In this document: one piece after another, positions 1-8,146 of the stretch
How the letters are laid out: the number at the start of each line of letters is the position of its first letter
Position numbering within the stretch: position 1 is the first letter of the stretch
Notes under the pieces: model-generated
Told to the model about the DNA's origin: nothing
What the model saw: the letters and a program-made list of their open reading frames with translations, nothing else
The model's database searches: none
From: UBA8752 sp002336475
Lineage (GTDB): Bacteria > Bacteroidota > Bacteroidia > Flavobacteriales_D > Sanyastnellaceae
Assembly (NCBI GenBank): GCA_943846755.1
Contig: OX044365.1
Coordinates: 1,364,001 to 1,428,000 of the forward strand
Length of the DNA: 64,000 bases
Direction: 5' to 3'
Made by a program: the position numbers and the translations under genes

Positions 1-520
1 GCTCACCGAGGTACATGATAAGCAGCGTAGAAGAGGTCAGAATCAATATTGCGCTGAACCACCAGAAACTGGAAGGGTCCGCAACTGCACCTGGCACTGA
101 CACCACAGTGGATGCCAAGTAACCTGGAGCCTGAACCAGCGTGATCGCAATGGTCAGGAAACGGGTCCACTGGTTGATTTTCTTCCGTCCGCTTTCTCCT
201 TCCGACTGCATCTTCTGGATGGTCGGAACAGCCAGCCCCATCAATTGCATGATGATGCTCGCAGAGATGTAAGGCATAATGCCCAGCGCGAAAATGGATG
301 CACGGGAAAATGCTCCACCCGTGAACAGCGAAAGAATGCTGCCCAGTCCACCACCACCAAGTGCACTCATCTGCTCTTGGAGGGCGTCACTGTCAACACC
401 TGGAATGACGATGAAGCTGCCAATGCGGTACACCAGGATAAATCCAAAGGTGATGCCAAGGCGCCTGCGCAATTCCTCGTGGGCCCAAATGTCCCGGAGT
501 TTCTTTAAAAACCGACCCAT
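1..520 (-). CDS. secY: Protein translocase subunit SecY (partial, N-terminal part)
   Basis: Channel-forming subunit of the Sec translocon in the inner membrane. The first 173 codons are visible and the gene runs off the left edge of the window. The protein begins MGRFLKKLRDIWAHEELRRR, followed by the first membrane helix (ITFGFILVYRIGSFIVIPG) and the glycine-rich region GGGGLGSILSLFTGGAFSRA that in SecY leads into the plug and second helix; later residues include IMPYISASIIMQL. It starts 3 nt after rplO, the usual position at the end of the spc operon. The identity is secure; only completeness is unknown. Confidence 0.96.
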   Translation of the reverse strand, partial: MGRFLKKLRDIWAHEELRRRLGITFGFILVYRIGSFIVIPGVDSDALQEQMSALGGGGLGSILSLFTGGAFSRASIFALGIMPYISASIIMQLMGLAVPTIQKMQSEGESGRKKINQWTRFLTIAITLVQAPGYLASTVVSVPGAVADPSSFWWFSAILILTSSTLLIMYLGE

Positions 521-523
521 GCT

Positions 524-973
524 TTAGTGGATTGCTTCAATGCTGCCTCCGGCGGCCTCGATGGCCTTCTGAGCGGAAGCGGAAAATTTGTGAGCGGTCA
601 CCTTGAAACCGCCCTTGAGCTCGCCACGTCCGAGGATCTTCACGAGATCTTTCTTCTGTGCAATGCCGTTCTCAACGAGGAGGTCGGGTGTGATTTCAGT
701 CAATGACTTGCGCTCGATCAACTCCTGGAGTGTATCGAGGTTGATGCCCTTGTACTCCACGCGGTTCGGATTGGTAAATCCGAACTTGGGAACACGGCGC
801 TGAAGTGGCATTTGACCGCCTTCAAAACCAATCTTCGACTTGTAACCGGAACGGGACTTCGCGCCCTTGTGACCGCGTGTAGAGGTTCCTCCGTGACCGG
901 AGCCCTCACCACGACCAACTCGCTTGCGCTGCTTAATGGAACCCTTTGCCGGTTTGAGGCTATTGAGATTCAT
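524..973 (-). CDS. rplO: 50S ribosomal protein L15
   Basis: Late-assembly protein of the large ribosomal subunit. The 149-residue length is normal for bacterial L15. The glycine/arginine-rich N-terminal tail RVGRGEGSGHGGTSTRGHKG is the family hallmark, and the C-terminal globular domain (LVKILGRGELKGGFKVTAHK) is intact. The gene lies between rpmD (18 nt upstream) and secY (3 nt downstream), the conserved spc order, so it is cotranscribed with the translocon gene. Confidence 0.97.
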   Translation of the reverse strand: MNLNSLKPAKGSIKQRKRVGRGEGSGHGGTSTRGHKGAKSRSGYKSKIGFEGGQMPLQRRVPKFGFTNPNRVEYKGINLDTLQELIERKSLTEITPDLLVENGIAQKKDLVKILGRGELKGGFKVTAHKFSASAQKAIEAAGGSIEAIH

Positions 974-991
974 GATTGTGCTGGATGGGGA

Positions 992-1171
992 TTATTGTTC
1001 TTCAACCTTGACGAGGTGGTTCACTTTGCGCACCATTCCCAAGATCTGGGGGGTGGCTTCGTGCTCCACAGGGTTGTGCAGTTTCTTGATACCGAGCGCC
1101 TGGAGCGTCAACTTCTGGCGCTTTGGGCGGTTGATGGCGCTGCGCACCTGGGTGATCTTGATCTTGGCCAT
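992..1171 (-). CDS. rpmD: 50S ribosomal protein L30
   Basis: Small large-subunit protein of 59 residues, found by reading the minus strand between rpsE and rplO. It starts MAKIKITQVRSAINRPKRQK and continues with QALGIKKLHNPVEH and a C-terminus ending VNHLVKVEEQ, which fits the ferredoxin-like L30 fold (KxTxxRSxIxRxxxQxxTLxxLGL). The start codon is 5 nt after the rpsE stop. Position and sequence agree, so confidence is high despite the short length. Confidence 0.95.
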   Translation of the reverse strand: MAKIKITQVRSAINRPKRQKLTLQALGIKKLHNPVEHEATPQILGMVRKVNHLVKVEEQ

Positions 1172-1176
1172 GGTGC

Positions 1177-1707
1177 TTATCCGTTGAATACGCGGTTAAC
1201 GGAAATACCACGCAAGTCAGCGACGTCAGATGCACTGCGCATCATGGTCAGCGCCTTGAAAGTGGCCTTGACGACATTCTGCGTGTTGGAGGATCCCAAC
1301 GACTTGGCCAGAACGTCTTTGATACCCGCGCTCTCCAGCACAGCGCGCATGGCGCCTCCGGCAATCACTCCAGTACCTGGAGATGCAGGCTTCACCAGAA
1401 CACGTGCTCCGGCAAAAACAGCCTCTTGGGCGTGGGGAACCGTTCCGTTGATCACGGGAACGTCTACCATGTTCTTCTTGGCGTCTTCGATTCCCTTTTG
1501 AATCGCAGTAACGACTTCACGGCTGCGGCCGGACCCGTGGCCCACCTTGCCCTTCTCATCTCCCACTACGACGATCCCTGTGAAGGTGAAAGTCCGTCCA
1601 CCCTTGGTGGTCTTGGTCGAACGGTTGATCGTGACCAAACGGTCCTTGATGTCGCTCTCCGGCTGGTTGTTCCGGTCGTCACGCCGACGGTTGTTGTTGT
1701 CTCTCAT
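1177..1707 (-). CDS. rpsE: 30S ribosomal protein S5
   Basis: Small-subunit protein involved in decoding accuracy and mRNA unwinding at the entry channel. I take the start at MRDNNNRRRDDRNN (176 residues) rather than an ATG 39 nt upstream, because the longer version would run into the end of rplR whereas this start leaves a 7-nt gap. The N-terminal double-stranded-RNA-binding fold shows as GGRTFTFTGIVVVGDEKGKVG and the C-terminal domain as AGGAMRAVLESAGIKDVLAK. The N-terminal extension is unusually rich in Asn, Arg and Asp. Confidence 0.96.
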   Translation of the reverse strand: MRDNNNRRRDDRNNQPESDIKDRLVTINRSTKTTKGGRTFTFTGIVVVGDEKGKVGHGSGRSREVVTAIQKGIEDAKKNMVDVPVINGTVPHAQEAVFAGARVLVKPASPGTGVIAGGAMRAVLESAGIKDVLAKSLGSSNTQNVVKATFKALTMMRSASDVADLRGISVNRVFNG

Positions 1708-1714
1708 AATGACT

Positions 1715-2074
1715 TCAGAAATTGAGGCCGCCTTCACGAGCGGCATCGGCGAGGTTCTTCACACGGCCATGGTAAATGTACCCGTTGCGGTCAAAGACCA
1801 CATTCTCGATTCCAGCTGCTTTTGAAGCTTCTGCAATCTTGGTACCAACCAATTTGGCCTGGTCTCCTTTGGCGACACCCTGGGCTTCAGGGATGGCACG
1901 CGAGCTTGCGCTGGCTAAGGTCTTTCCAGACAAATCGTCCACGATTTGAGCGTAGATCTGCTTGTTGGAGCGGTACACGGACAAGCGGGGACGCTCTGCG
2001 GTTCCGCTGATTTTGCCACGGATGCGCGCCTTGATGCGCATGCGGGTCTTGAGTTTCTTGCTGGCTACAGACAT
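1715..2074 (-). CDS. rplR: 50S ribosomal protein L18
   Basis: 5S-rRNA-binding protein of the central protuberance. At 119 residues it is normal for the family. The basic N-terminus (KTRMRIKARIRGKISGTAER) and the core PRLSVYRSNKQIYAQIVDD are typical L18, as is the GLNF-type C-terminal end. The gene follows rplF after 11 nt and precedes rpsE by 7 nt, as in most bacterial spc operons. Confidence 0.97.
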   Translation of the reverse strand: MSVASKKLKTRMRIKARIRGKISGTAERPRLSVYRSNKQIYAQIVDDLSGKTLASASSRAIPEAQGVAKGDQAKLVGTKIAEASKAAGIENVVFDRNGYIYHGRVKNLADAAREGGLNF

Positions 2075-2085
2075 GTCGAATGCAA

Positions 2086-2637
2086 TTACTTGGCAGCGGA
2101 CTTACCGGCCTTGCGACGGATGTACTCGTCAGTGAAGCGCACACCTTTGCCTTTGTAGGGCTCAGGCTTACGCAATGAACGGATCTTAGCGGCTACTGTT
2201 CCGAGCAGCTGCTTGTCATGTGACTCGAGAATGACTTTGGGGTTTGAACCCTTCTGAGACTCTGCGGTCAACTTGATTTCTTTGGGGACCTCGATGATGA
2301 TGGGGTGGCTGTAGCCCAAGGCCAAAGTCAACTGCTGACCTGATGACTGGGCACGGAAACCTACACCTACCAATTCAAGCTCCTTCTTGTAACCATTGGT
2401 TACTCCTTCTACCATGCCTGCACACAGTGAACGGTAAAGACCGTGCTTGGCGCGATGGTCAGGAAGATCAGAGGAGCGGCTAAACAACACTTCTTCTCCT
2501 TTCACCTCCACCGCAATGATGGGGTCGAAAGGGGTGTTGAGCTCACCTTTGGGTCCCTTTACCGTCATCACGGAACCGTTTACAGTAACGGTGACTCCGG
2601 ATGGTACGGCTACGGGCGCTTTTCCAATTCTGGACAT
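2086..2637 (-). CDS. rplF: 50S ribosomal protein L6
   Basis: Large-subunit protein near the sarcin-ricin loop and the factor-binding site. The 183 residues make two related domains. The N-terminal half starts MSRIGKAPVAVPSGV and the C-terminal half carries the L6 signature PEPYKGKGVRFTDEYIRRKA. Spacing to neighbours (20 nt after rpsH, 11 nt before rplR) indicates one transcript. Confidence 0.97.
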   Translation of the reverse strand: MSRIGKAPVAVPSGVTVTVNGSVMTVKGPKGELNTPFDPIIAVEVKGEEVLFSRSSDLPDHRAKHGLYRSLCAGMVEGVTNGYKKELELVGVGFRAQSSGQQLTLALGYSHPIIIEVPKEIKLTAESQKGSNPKVILESHDKQLLGTVAAKIRSLRKPEPYKGKGVRFTDEYIRRKAGKSAAK

Positions 2638-2657
2638 GGTCGTTCTCTTTACTCGAA

Positions 2658-3056
2658 TTAATAGACGTAACAGAGGATTTCGCCCCCGACGTTCAAGTGC
2701 TTCGCTTCCTTGTCCGTCATGACCCCTTGAGAGGTGCTCAGGATGGAAACTCCCAATCCGTTCAAGATACGTGGCAGGTCATTTGCACCGCGGTAGGTAC
2801 GCAGGCCTGGCTTGCTCATCCGCTGCATCTCAGTGATGGCCGGACGACGTGTCTTGGGGTGGTACTTCAAAGCAATCTTGATGGTGCCTTGGGGACCGTC
2901 CTCAACGAACTTGTATGACAGGATGTATCCCTTGTCAAACAGGATTTTGGTGATCTCCTTCTTCATGTTGGACGCGGGAATCTCCACCACTTTGTGGCCG
3001 GCCATTTGACCGTTACGGATGCGCGTCAGGAAATCGGCGATTGGATCTGAATGCAT
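2658..3056 (-). CDS. rpsH: 30S ribosomal protein S8
   Basis: Primary 16S-rRNA-binding protein of the small-subunit platform, 132 residues. The N-terminal domain begins MHSDPIADFLTRIRNGQMAG and the C-terminal signature GVSILSTSQGVMTDKEAKH is clear. In gamma-proteobacteria S8 is the translational repressor of the spc operon; nothing in this sequence shows whether that holds here. It follows rpsN by 3 nt. Confidence 0.97.
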   Translation of the reverse strand: MHSDPIADFLTRIRNGQMAGHKVVEIPASNMKKEITKILFDKGYILSYKFVEDGPQGTIKIALKYHPKTRRPAITEMQRMSKPGLRTYRGANDLPRILNGLGVSILSTSQGVMTDKEAKHLNVGGEILCYVY

Positions 3057-3059
3057 GGC

Positions 3060-3329
3060 TTACCAGCTTGCTTTTTTAACCCCCGGGATCTTGCCCTCGA
3101 GTGCCATTTCACGGAATGTCACCCGGCTCAAGCCGAATTGACGCATATACCCACGCGGACGCCCGGTGAGTTGGCAACGGTTGTGCAGACGCACCGGAGA
3201 AGAATTCTTCGGCAACTTTTGCAACGCGTCCCAATCTCCTGCGTCCTTCAACGCTTTACGCTTGGCGGCGTAGCGGGCGACAAGTCGCTCGCGCTTGCGC
3301 TCACGCGCTTTCATCGATTCCTTGGCCAT
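3060..3329 (-). CDS. rpsN: 30S ribosomal protein S14 (zinc-free type)
   Basis: Small-subunit head protein of 89 residues, the longer zinc-independent (C-minus) form: the paired CxxC motifs of short S14 are absent and only one cysteine (NRCQLTGRPRGY) is visible. The C-terminal block GRPRGYMRQFGLSRVTFRE is the family signature. Encoding the zinc-free form in the main operon means S14 does not make ribosome assembly depend on zinc supply. Confidence 0.96.
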   Translation of the reverse strand: MAKESMKARERKRERLVARYAAKRKALKDAGDWDALQKLPKNSSPVRLHNRCQLTGRPRGYMRQFGLSRVTFREMALEGKIPGVKKASW

Positions 3330-3349
3330 ATCTGGTCGTTATCGGGGAT

Positions 3350-3901
3350 TCAGTTCTTCTTGAAAGGGAAACCGAACGCGGAGAGAAGCTCCTTAGCCTC
3401 TTCGTTGGTCCGTGCATTTGTGACAATGGTGATGTGCATACCATTCAGGTGCTTCACCTTGTCAAGGTCGATTTCCGGGAAAATAATTTGCTCTTGGATG
3501 CCAAAGCTAAAGTTGCCTCGCCCATCAAATCCAGTGGCTTTCACGCCTTGGAAGTCACGGGTACGCGGCAGTGCCACATTGATCAAACGATCGAGGAATT
3601 CGTACATGCGCTCTCGGCGAAGCGTCACACGAGCACCTACTGGCATGCCTTTCCGCAACTTGAAGTTTGAAATGTCCTTGGTAGAAATAGTGGACACTGC
3701 CTTCTGACCGCAGATCTGGTTCAATTCCTCGATGGCACCATCTACAATCTTGCGATCGGTGATGGCCTTTCCAAGGCCCTGGTTGAGACAGATCTTCTCA
3801 ATCTTGGGGACTTGCATGGAACTCTTGTATTCGAAGCGTTCCTGGAGCTTGGGTACGACGTCAGTGTCGTACTGCTGCTTGAGTCGGGGTACGTAGCTCA
3901 T
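3350..3901 (-). CDS. rplE: 50S ribosomal protein L5
   Basis: 5S-rRNA-binding protein of the central protuberance that contacts P-site tRNA. The 183 residues match the family; the motif VPKIEKICLNQGLGKAI and the C-terminal FGFPFKKN ending are typical. Its start codon overlaps the rplX stop by one base, so the two are translationally coupled. Confidence 0.97.
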   Translation of the reverse strand: MSYVPRLKQQYDTDVVPKLQERFEYKSSMQVPKIEKICLNQGLGKAITDRKIVDGAIEELNQICGQKAVSTISTKDISNFKLRKGMPVGARVTLRRERMYEFLDRLINVALPRTRDFQGVKATGFDGRGNFSFGIQEQIIFPEIDLDKVKHLNGMHITIVTNARTNEEAKELLSAFGFPFKKN

Positions 3902-4221
3902 CAGTTCAGCGTTTGATCAGATTTCTTGCTGTAGCGGACCAGTTTTCCATCATCTCCACGGCGACGTCCAACGCGGGTGGTGTCCCCGTTTGCTTCCATC
4001 ACCATCACATTGGAAATGTGAATGGGGGCTTCTTTCTTCTCGATGCCACCTTGGGGGTTGGCTGGGCTAGGCTTCACGTGCTTTGTCACCACGTTGACAC
4101 TCTCGACCAAGACACGGTCCTCCTTCCGGAGCACCTGCATCACAGTACCAGACTTGCCCTTGTTGCCGCCTGCGATCACCTTCACGGTATCGCCCTTCTT
4201 GATTTTGACTCGCTTATACAT
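3901..4221 (-). CDS. rplX: 50S ribosomal protein L24
   Basis: Assembly-initiator protein of the large subunit. The 106 residues contain the KOW motif near the N-terminus (IKKGDTVKVIAGGNKGKSG) followed by VLVESVNVVTKHVKPS. The stop overlaps the rplE start by one base and the start is 11 nt after rplN. This is the standard spc-operon position. Confidence 0.97.
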   Translation of the reverse strand: MYKRVKIKKGDTVKVIAGGNKGKSGTVMQVLRKEDRVLVESVNVVTKHVKPSPANPQGGIEKKEAPIHISNVMVMEANGDTTRVGRRRGDDGKLVRYSKKSDQTLN

Positions 4222-4232
4222 AGTCGTAGGGT

Positions 4233-4601
4233 TCAGAGCACCTCAGGTGCAAGCGAAACGATTTTCATGAAGTCCTTCTCACGCAACTCTCTGGCCACAG
4301 GGCCGAAAATCCGTGTACCCCGGATCTCTCCGGTGGTGTTGAGAAGGACACAGGCGTTGTCGTCAAAACGGATGTAAGAACCGTCTGGACGGCGCACCGC
4401 CTTTTTGGTCCGAACGATAACCGCCTTGCTGACGGTTCCCTTCTTCACACCGCCATTGGGTGCCGCATCCTTTACGGTAACGACCACCTTGTCGCCGATG
4501 CTGGCGTAGCGCCGACGGGTACCACCGAGCACACGGATACACAACACTTCTCGTGCTCCGCTGTTGTCGGCAACATCCATCCGGGATTCTTGCTGGATCA
4601 T
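4233..4601 (-). CDS. rplN: 50S ribosomal protein L14
   Basis: Highly conserved 122-residue large-subunit protein that forms an intersubunit bridge and is the docking site for silencing factor RsfS in other bacteria. The start MIQQESRMDVADNSGAREVL is nearly invariant across bacteria, and AVIVRTKKAVRRPDGSYIRF and the GTRIFGPVARELR block are present. It follows rpsQ by 33 nt. Confidence 0.97.
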   Translation of the reverse strand: MIQQESRMDVADNSGAREVLCIRVLGGTRRRYASIGDKVVVTVKDAAPNGGVKKGTVSKAVIVRTKKAVRRPDGSYIRFDDNACVLLNTTGEIRGTRIFGPVARELREKDFMKIVSLAPEVL

Positions 4602-4634
4602 GGCTCTTCAGTTTTCTTTATTAGAGGACCTCTA

Positions 4635-4925
4635 TTACTTGGCCCTTTCGATCACCTCTACGAGGCGCCAGCGCTTGTTCTTGCTCAAAGGACGCGTCTC
4701 CATGATGCGCACCGTGTCGCCAATGCCGCAGGTGTTCTGCTCATCGTGCGCGGTAAACTTCGTGGTACGCTTCACGTACTTGGAGTACTGGGGATGCTTC
4801 TCCTTGTACTCGACCGTCACTGTGATGGTCTTCTCCATCTTGTTTGACGTGACGATGCCCTGACGCACCTTCCGAAGGTTGCGCTTGTCCGTGGACTGCT
4901 CAGTTGCGGTTTGCTCGGCGGTCAT
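4635..4925 (-). CDS. rpsQ: 30S ribosomal protein S17
   Basis: Primary 16S-rRNA-binding protein with an OB fold. At 96 residues it is slightly longer than usual because of an acidic/polar N-terminal extension (MTAEQTATEQSTDKRNLRKV) before the core GIVTSNKMEKTITVTVEYKE. The C-terminal IMETRPLSKNKRWRLVEVI is the S17 signature. The start overlaps the rpmC stop by 4 nt, which also argues for this upstream start. Confidence 0.96.
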   Translation of the reverse strand: MTAEQTATEQSTDKRNLRKVRQGIVTSNKMEKTITVTVEYKEKHPQYSKYVKRTTKFTAHDEQNTCGIGDTVRIMETRPLSKNKRWRLVEVIERAK

Positions 4926-5134
4926 GACTTCTGTTCTTCAGCTTTAGCGTTCTTCCGTGCGGACAATTCCGTCATCATGCGTGCGATGTCGCGGCGCTTC
5001 TGACGCAATTGAAATGGGCTCTCAAGTCCCGCAATGGTGTGATTGAACCGCAACTTCTGCAGAGCTTCACGCTCTCCAGCGATGCGCTCCTTGAGGTCGA
5101 GGTCAGTCAGACCGGTGATTTCGTTCATTTTCAT
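4922..5134 (-). CDS. rpmC: 50S ribosomal protein L29
   Basis: Small helical large-subunit protein at the peptide exit tunnel, a contact site for trigger factor and SRP. The 70 residues include EITGLTDLDLKERIAGEREA and RFNHTIAGLESPFQLRQKRR, the paired-helix pattern of L29. There are two possible ATG codons (MKM); the first is used here. It overlaps rpsQ by 4 nt. Confidence 0.95.
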   Translation of the reverse strand: MKMNEITGLTDLDLKERIAGEREALQKLRFNHTIAGLESPFQLRQKRRDIARMMTELSARKNAKAEEQKS

Positions 5135-5148
5135 GATTCCCTCAATAA

Positions 5149-5562
5149 TCAGTTGTTGTAACGGGCTACGAAGCGGCAGCGAACTGACAACTTCTGTGCT
5201 CCAAGGCGCAACGCCTCTTGTGCAACATCTGCTGGAACTCCGTCGACTTCGAAAAGCACACGTCCAGGCTTGACAGGGGCCACCCAGTGGCTGACCGCAC
5301 CTTTACCCTTACCCATACGCACTTCGAGTGGCTTTGAGGTAATGGGCTTATCCGGGAAAATCCGGATCCAAACCTGGCCTTCACGCTTCATGTAGCGGTT
5401 GATGGCAATACGTGCAGACTCAATCTGGCGAGAGGTAATGAACCCCATGTCCGTCGTCTTGATGGCATAAGTGCCATAAGCGATGGAGCTGCCACGCTGA
5501 GCAAGGCCGCGCACGCGGCCCTTCTGCATCTTTCTGAATTTCGTTCGTTTCGGCTGAAGCAT
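5149..5562 (-). CDS. rplP: 50S ribosomal protein L16
   Basis: Large-subunit protein at the A-site tRNA elbow, 137 residues. The start MLQPKRTKFRKMQKGRVRGL and the motif GKGKGAVSHWVAPVKPGRVL are diagnostic. It is separated from rpsC by 12 nt and from rpmC by 14 nt. Confidence 0.97.
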   Translation of the reverse strand: MLQPKRTKFRKMQKGRVRGLAQRGSSIAYGTYAIKTTDMGFITSRQIESARIAINRYMKREGQVWIRIFPDKPITSKPLEVRMGKGKGAVSHWVAPVKPGRVLFEVDGVPADVAQEALRLGAQKLSVRCRFVARYNN

Positions 5563-5574
5563 ATCTTCCGAAGT

Positions 5575-6312
5575 TTAGCTGCGGGGTTCACGACGACGAC
5601 GGCGGCGCTCAGGGCGCTCTCCTCCACGGCCTCCGCGTTGGCCACGGTTGTCATCTTTGGTTGGGTTCACTGGACTTAGGTCCTGCTTGCCGTACAACTC
5701 TCCGCGGAACACCCAAACCTTGACGCCAATGCGGCCGTAAGTAGTATGGGCTTCCACCAGAGCGTAATCAATGTCAGCACGGAAGGTGTGCAATGGCACC
5801 CGTCCTTCCATGAAAGTCTCTGAACGGGCAATCTCTGCTCCGTTCAAACGACCAGCGATTCCAATCTTGATGCCTTCGGCACCCATGCGCATTGAGCTTG
5901 CAATGGACATCTTAATGGCCCGGCGATAGCTGATGCGTGCTTCAAGCTGGCGTGCCACGCTCTCTGCTACGAGACGCGCGTCCAATTCTGGGCGCTTGAT
6001 CTCGAAAATGTTGATCTGGATCTCCTTCTTCGTGAGCTTCTTGAGCTCCTCGCGCAACTTGTCGACCTCCTGGCCGCCTTTGCCGATGATCACACCGGGG
6101 CGTGCAGTGTGGATGGTCACGGTCACGAGCTTCATGGTGCGCTCAATGACAACGCGGGACATGCTGGCCTTGACCAGACGTGCACGCAAGTACTTACGGA
6201 TTTTGTCGTCCTCGACAATCTTGTCGACGTAACTCTTGCCGCCGTACCAATTTGAGTCCCATCCCTTGATGAAACCGAGGCGATTGCCGGTGGGGTGTGT
6301 CTTCTGTCCCAT
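5575..6312 (-). CDS. rpsC: 30S ribosomal protein S3
   Basis: Small-subunit protein at the mRNA entry site. The start MGQKTHPTGNRLGFIKGWDS, the KH-domain GxxG loop in ARPGVIIGKGGQEVDKLREE and the C-terminal GRIGVKVWVFRGELYGK are all present. At 245 residues it carries a C-terminal low-complexity tail rich in Arg, Gly and Glu (RGQRGGRGGERPERRRRRRE), a common Bacteroidota elaboration that may add RNA contacts. The start overlaps the rplV stop by one base. Confidence 0.97.
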   Translation of the reverse strand: MGQKTHPTGNRLGFIKGWDSNWYGGKSYVDKIVEDDKIRKYLRARLVKASMSRVVIERTMKLVTVTIHTARPGVIIGKGGQEVDKLREELKKLTKKEIQINIFEIKRPELDARLVAESVARQLEARISYRRAIKMSIASSMRMGAEGIKIGIAGRLNGAEIARSETFMEGRVPLHTFRADIDYALVEAHTTYGRIGVKVWVFRGELYGKQDLSPVNPTKDDNRGQRGGRGGERPERRRRRREPRS

Positions 6313-6710
6313 TACTTCTTGAGGCTATCTACGATCATCGTGACGTGATTAGAACGCTTGCGGATGCGGTGTGCGCGGCCCTGCGGTGCAGGTTGGATGC
6401 GCTTGAGCATCCGGCCACTGTCCACCTTTACTTCACTGATGTAAAGACCGGCGTCTTCAGGGCGTGAACCCTCGTTCTTGGCTTCCCAATTGGCAATGGC
6501 CGATCGGAGCAATTTCTCCAGACGACCAGAAGCTTCCTTTTGGGTAAACTTCAAAATGTTCAATGCACTGACTACGTCCTTACCGCGGATGGTATCCGCC
6601 ACAAGGCGCATCTTTCGAGGTGAAGTCGGGCAATCGTTCAGCTTGGCAATGGCGGTTTTATCCATCACCTCCTTGCGGGCTGCTGCTGCGTTTCTCTTAC
6701 GGGCTCCCAT
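6312..6710 (-). CDS. rplV: 50S ribosomal protein L22
   Basis: Large-subunit protein lining the exit tunnel; its beta-hairpin tip is the classic macrolide-resistance site. The core CPTSPRKMRLVADTIRGKDV and the tip region MLKRIQPAPQGRAHRIRKRS are intact. The protein has an Ala/Arg-rich extension of about 17 residues ahead of the core. It is 21 nt downstream of rpsS and overlaps rpsC by one base. Confidence 0.96.
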   Translation of the reverse strand: MGARKRNAAAARKEVMDKTAIAKLNDCPTSPRKMRLVADTIRGKDVVSALNILKFTQKEASGRLEKLLRSAIANWEAKNEGSRPEDAGLYISEVKVDSGRMLKRIQPAPQGRAHRIRKRSNHVTMIVDSLKK

Positions 6711-6731
6711 AGCTTTGATGATTGGCGGCCG

Positions 6732-7013
6732 TCAACGACGTCCCTTGTCTTTTCTATTGTCAGCGTGACCGCGGAAGGTCCGGGTCGGCGAGAATTCTCC
6801 GAGCTTGTGACCCACCATATTCTCGGTAACGAACACCGGAATGAATTGGCGGCCGTTGTGAACGGCGATGGTCAAGCCGACGAAATCCGGCGTAATCATG
6901 CTAGAGCGACTCCAAGTCTTAATAACAGACTTCTTTCCGCTTTCCTGCATGGCCTCTACACGCTGCACGAGCTTGTAGTGGACGAAGGGGGGTTTTTTGA
7001 GCGAACGTGCCAT
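6732..7013 (-). CDS. rpsS: 30S ribosomal protein S19
   Basis: Small-subunit head protein, 93 residues. The start MARSLKKPPFVHYKL and the motifs TWSRSSMITPDFVGLTIAVH and ENMVGHKLGEFSPTRTFRGH are near-universal in bacteria. It sits 3 nt after rplB in the S10-operon order. Confidence 0.97.
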   Translation of the reverse strand: MARSLKKPPFVHYKLVQRVEAMQESGKKSVIKTWSRSSMITPDFVGLTIAVHNGRQFIPVFVTENMVGHKLGEFSPTRTFRGHADNRKDKGRR

Positions 7014-7016
7014 GGC

Positions 7017-7841
7017 TTACTTCTTACGGCGTTCGATGATATACTGAGACGAATGCTTCTGCTTGTCGCGGGTCTTGAAACCCTTGGCAGGTATGCCATT
7101 ACGGCTGCGAGGATGTCCTCCTGAGTTGCGGCCCTCACCACCACCCATGGGGTGATCGACAGGGTTCATCACAACACCACGGACGCGTGGACGGCGACCC
7201 AACCAGCGGCTGCGACCGGCTTTACCGGAAACTTGCTGGTTGTGCTCACTGTTGCCGACACTACCAATGGTGGCCAGGCAAGTCGTGAGGATCATCCGAA
7301 CCTCTCCACTGGGCAACGCTATCACGGCATACTTGCCATCACGCGCCTTGAGTTGGGCTGATGATCCAGCAGAGCGGGCGATGTTCGCACCGCGTCCAGG
7401 ATGGAGCTCGATGTTGTGAATCATGGTTCCCAATGGGATGTCCGAAAGGAACAGCGTGTTTCCCACTTCAGGCGCGGCTTTCTCACCGCTCATGATTTCT
7501 TGTCCGACCTGCAGACCCTCTGGAGCAACGATATATCGCTTCTCTCCATCTGCATACTGAACCAATGCGATGCGTGCACTGCGGTTGGGATCGTACTCGA
7601 CGGTCAAAACCTCAGCAGCGATGCCGTGCTTGTTCCGCTTGAAGTCGATCACGCGGTACATCCGCTTGTGACCACCTCCACGGTAACGCATCGTCATCTT
7701 ACCATCGTTGTTGCGACCCCCATTCTTCCGGAGCGGCTCCAACAGCGGCTTGTGCGGCTTGTCAGTCGTGATGCTGTCGAACTTCGACAACACCTTGTGC
7801 CTCATTCCAGGCGTAATCGGGTTGAACTTGCGTACTGCCAT
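7017..7841 (-). CDS. rplB: 50S ribosomal protein L2
   Basis: Large-subunit protein needed for subunit association and peptidyl transferase function. The 274 residues include the conserved block VMNPVDHPMGGGEGRNSGGH containing the histidine implicated in peptidyl-transferase activity, and PAKGFKTRDKQKHS near the end. It lies 8 nt after rplW and 3 nt before rpsS. Confidence 0.97.
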   Translation of the reverse strand: MAVRKFNPITPGMRHKVLSKFDSITTDKPHKPLLEPLRKNGGRNNDGKMTMRYRGGGHKRMYRVIDFKRNKHGIAAEVLTVEYDPNRSARIALVQYADGEKRYIVAPEGLQVGQEIMSGEKAAPEVGNTLFLSDIPLGTMIHNIELHPGRGANIARSAGSSAQLKARDGKYAVIALPSGEVRMILTTCLATIGSVGNSEHNQQVSGKAGRSRWLGRRPRVRGVVMNPVDHPMGGGEGRNSGGHPRSRNGIPAKGFKTRDKQKHSSQYIIERRKK

Positions 7842-7849
7842 GTTTTCCC

Positions 7850-8143
7850 TTAGATGTTCTCGTAGAAGTCAATGGTCTCACCATCCGCGAGTCGGACGAT
7901 GGCTTTCTTGTAACACTCGGAGCGTCCACGCAGGACACCCGTACGGGTGAAACGGCTGCGCACCTTGCCATCTACCCGCATGGTGCGGACAGCAGCTACA
8001 GTGACGCTATAGGTCTTCTCGACCGCGTCCTTAATCTCGGACTTGTTCGCGTCGTCGTTCACCACAAACCCGTAGGCATTGATGCGCTCGCTCTCGGCGG
8101 TCATCTTTTCGGTGATCAACGGCTTGATGAGAATGTTCTTCAT
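7850..8143 (-). CDS. rplW: 50S ribosomal protein L23
   Basis: Exit-tunnel protein and docking site for trigger factor and SRP, 97 residues. The start MKNILIKPLITEKMTAESE and the KSEIKDAVEKTYSVTVAAVR block are standard L23 features. The gene begins 3 nt after the rplD stop. Confidence 0.96.
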   Translation of the reverse strand: MKNILIKPLITEKMTAESERINAYGFVVNDDANKSEIKDAVEKTYSVTVAAVRTMRVDGKVRSRFTRTGVLRGRSECYKKAIVRLADGETIDFYENI

Positions 8144-8146
8144 GGC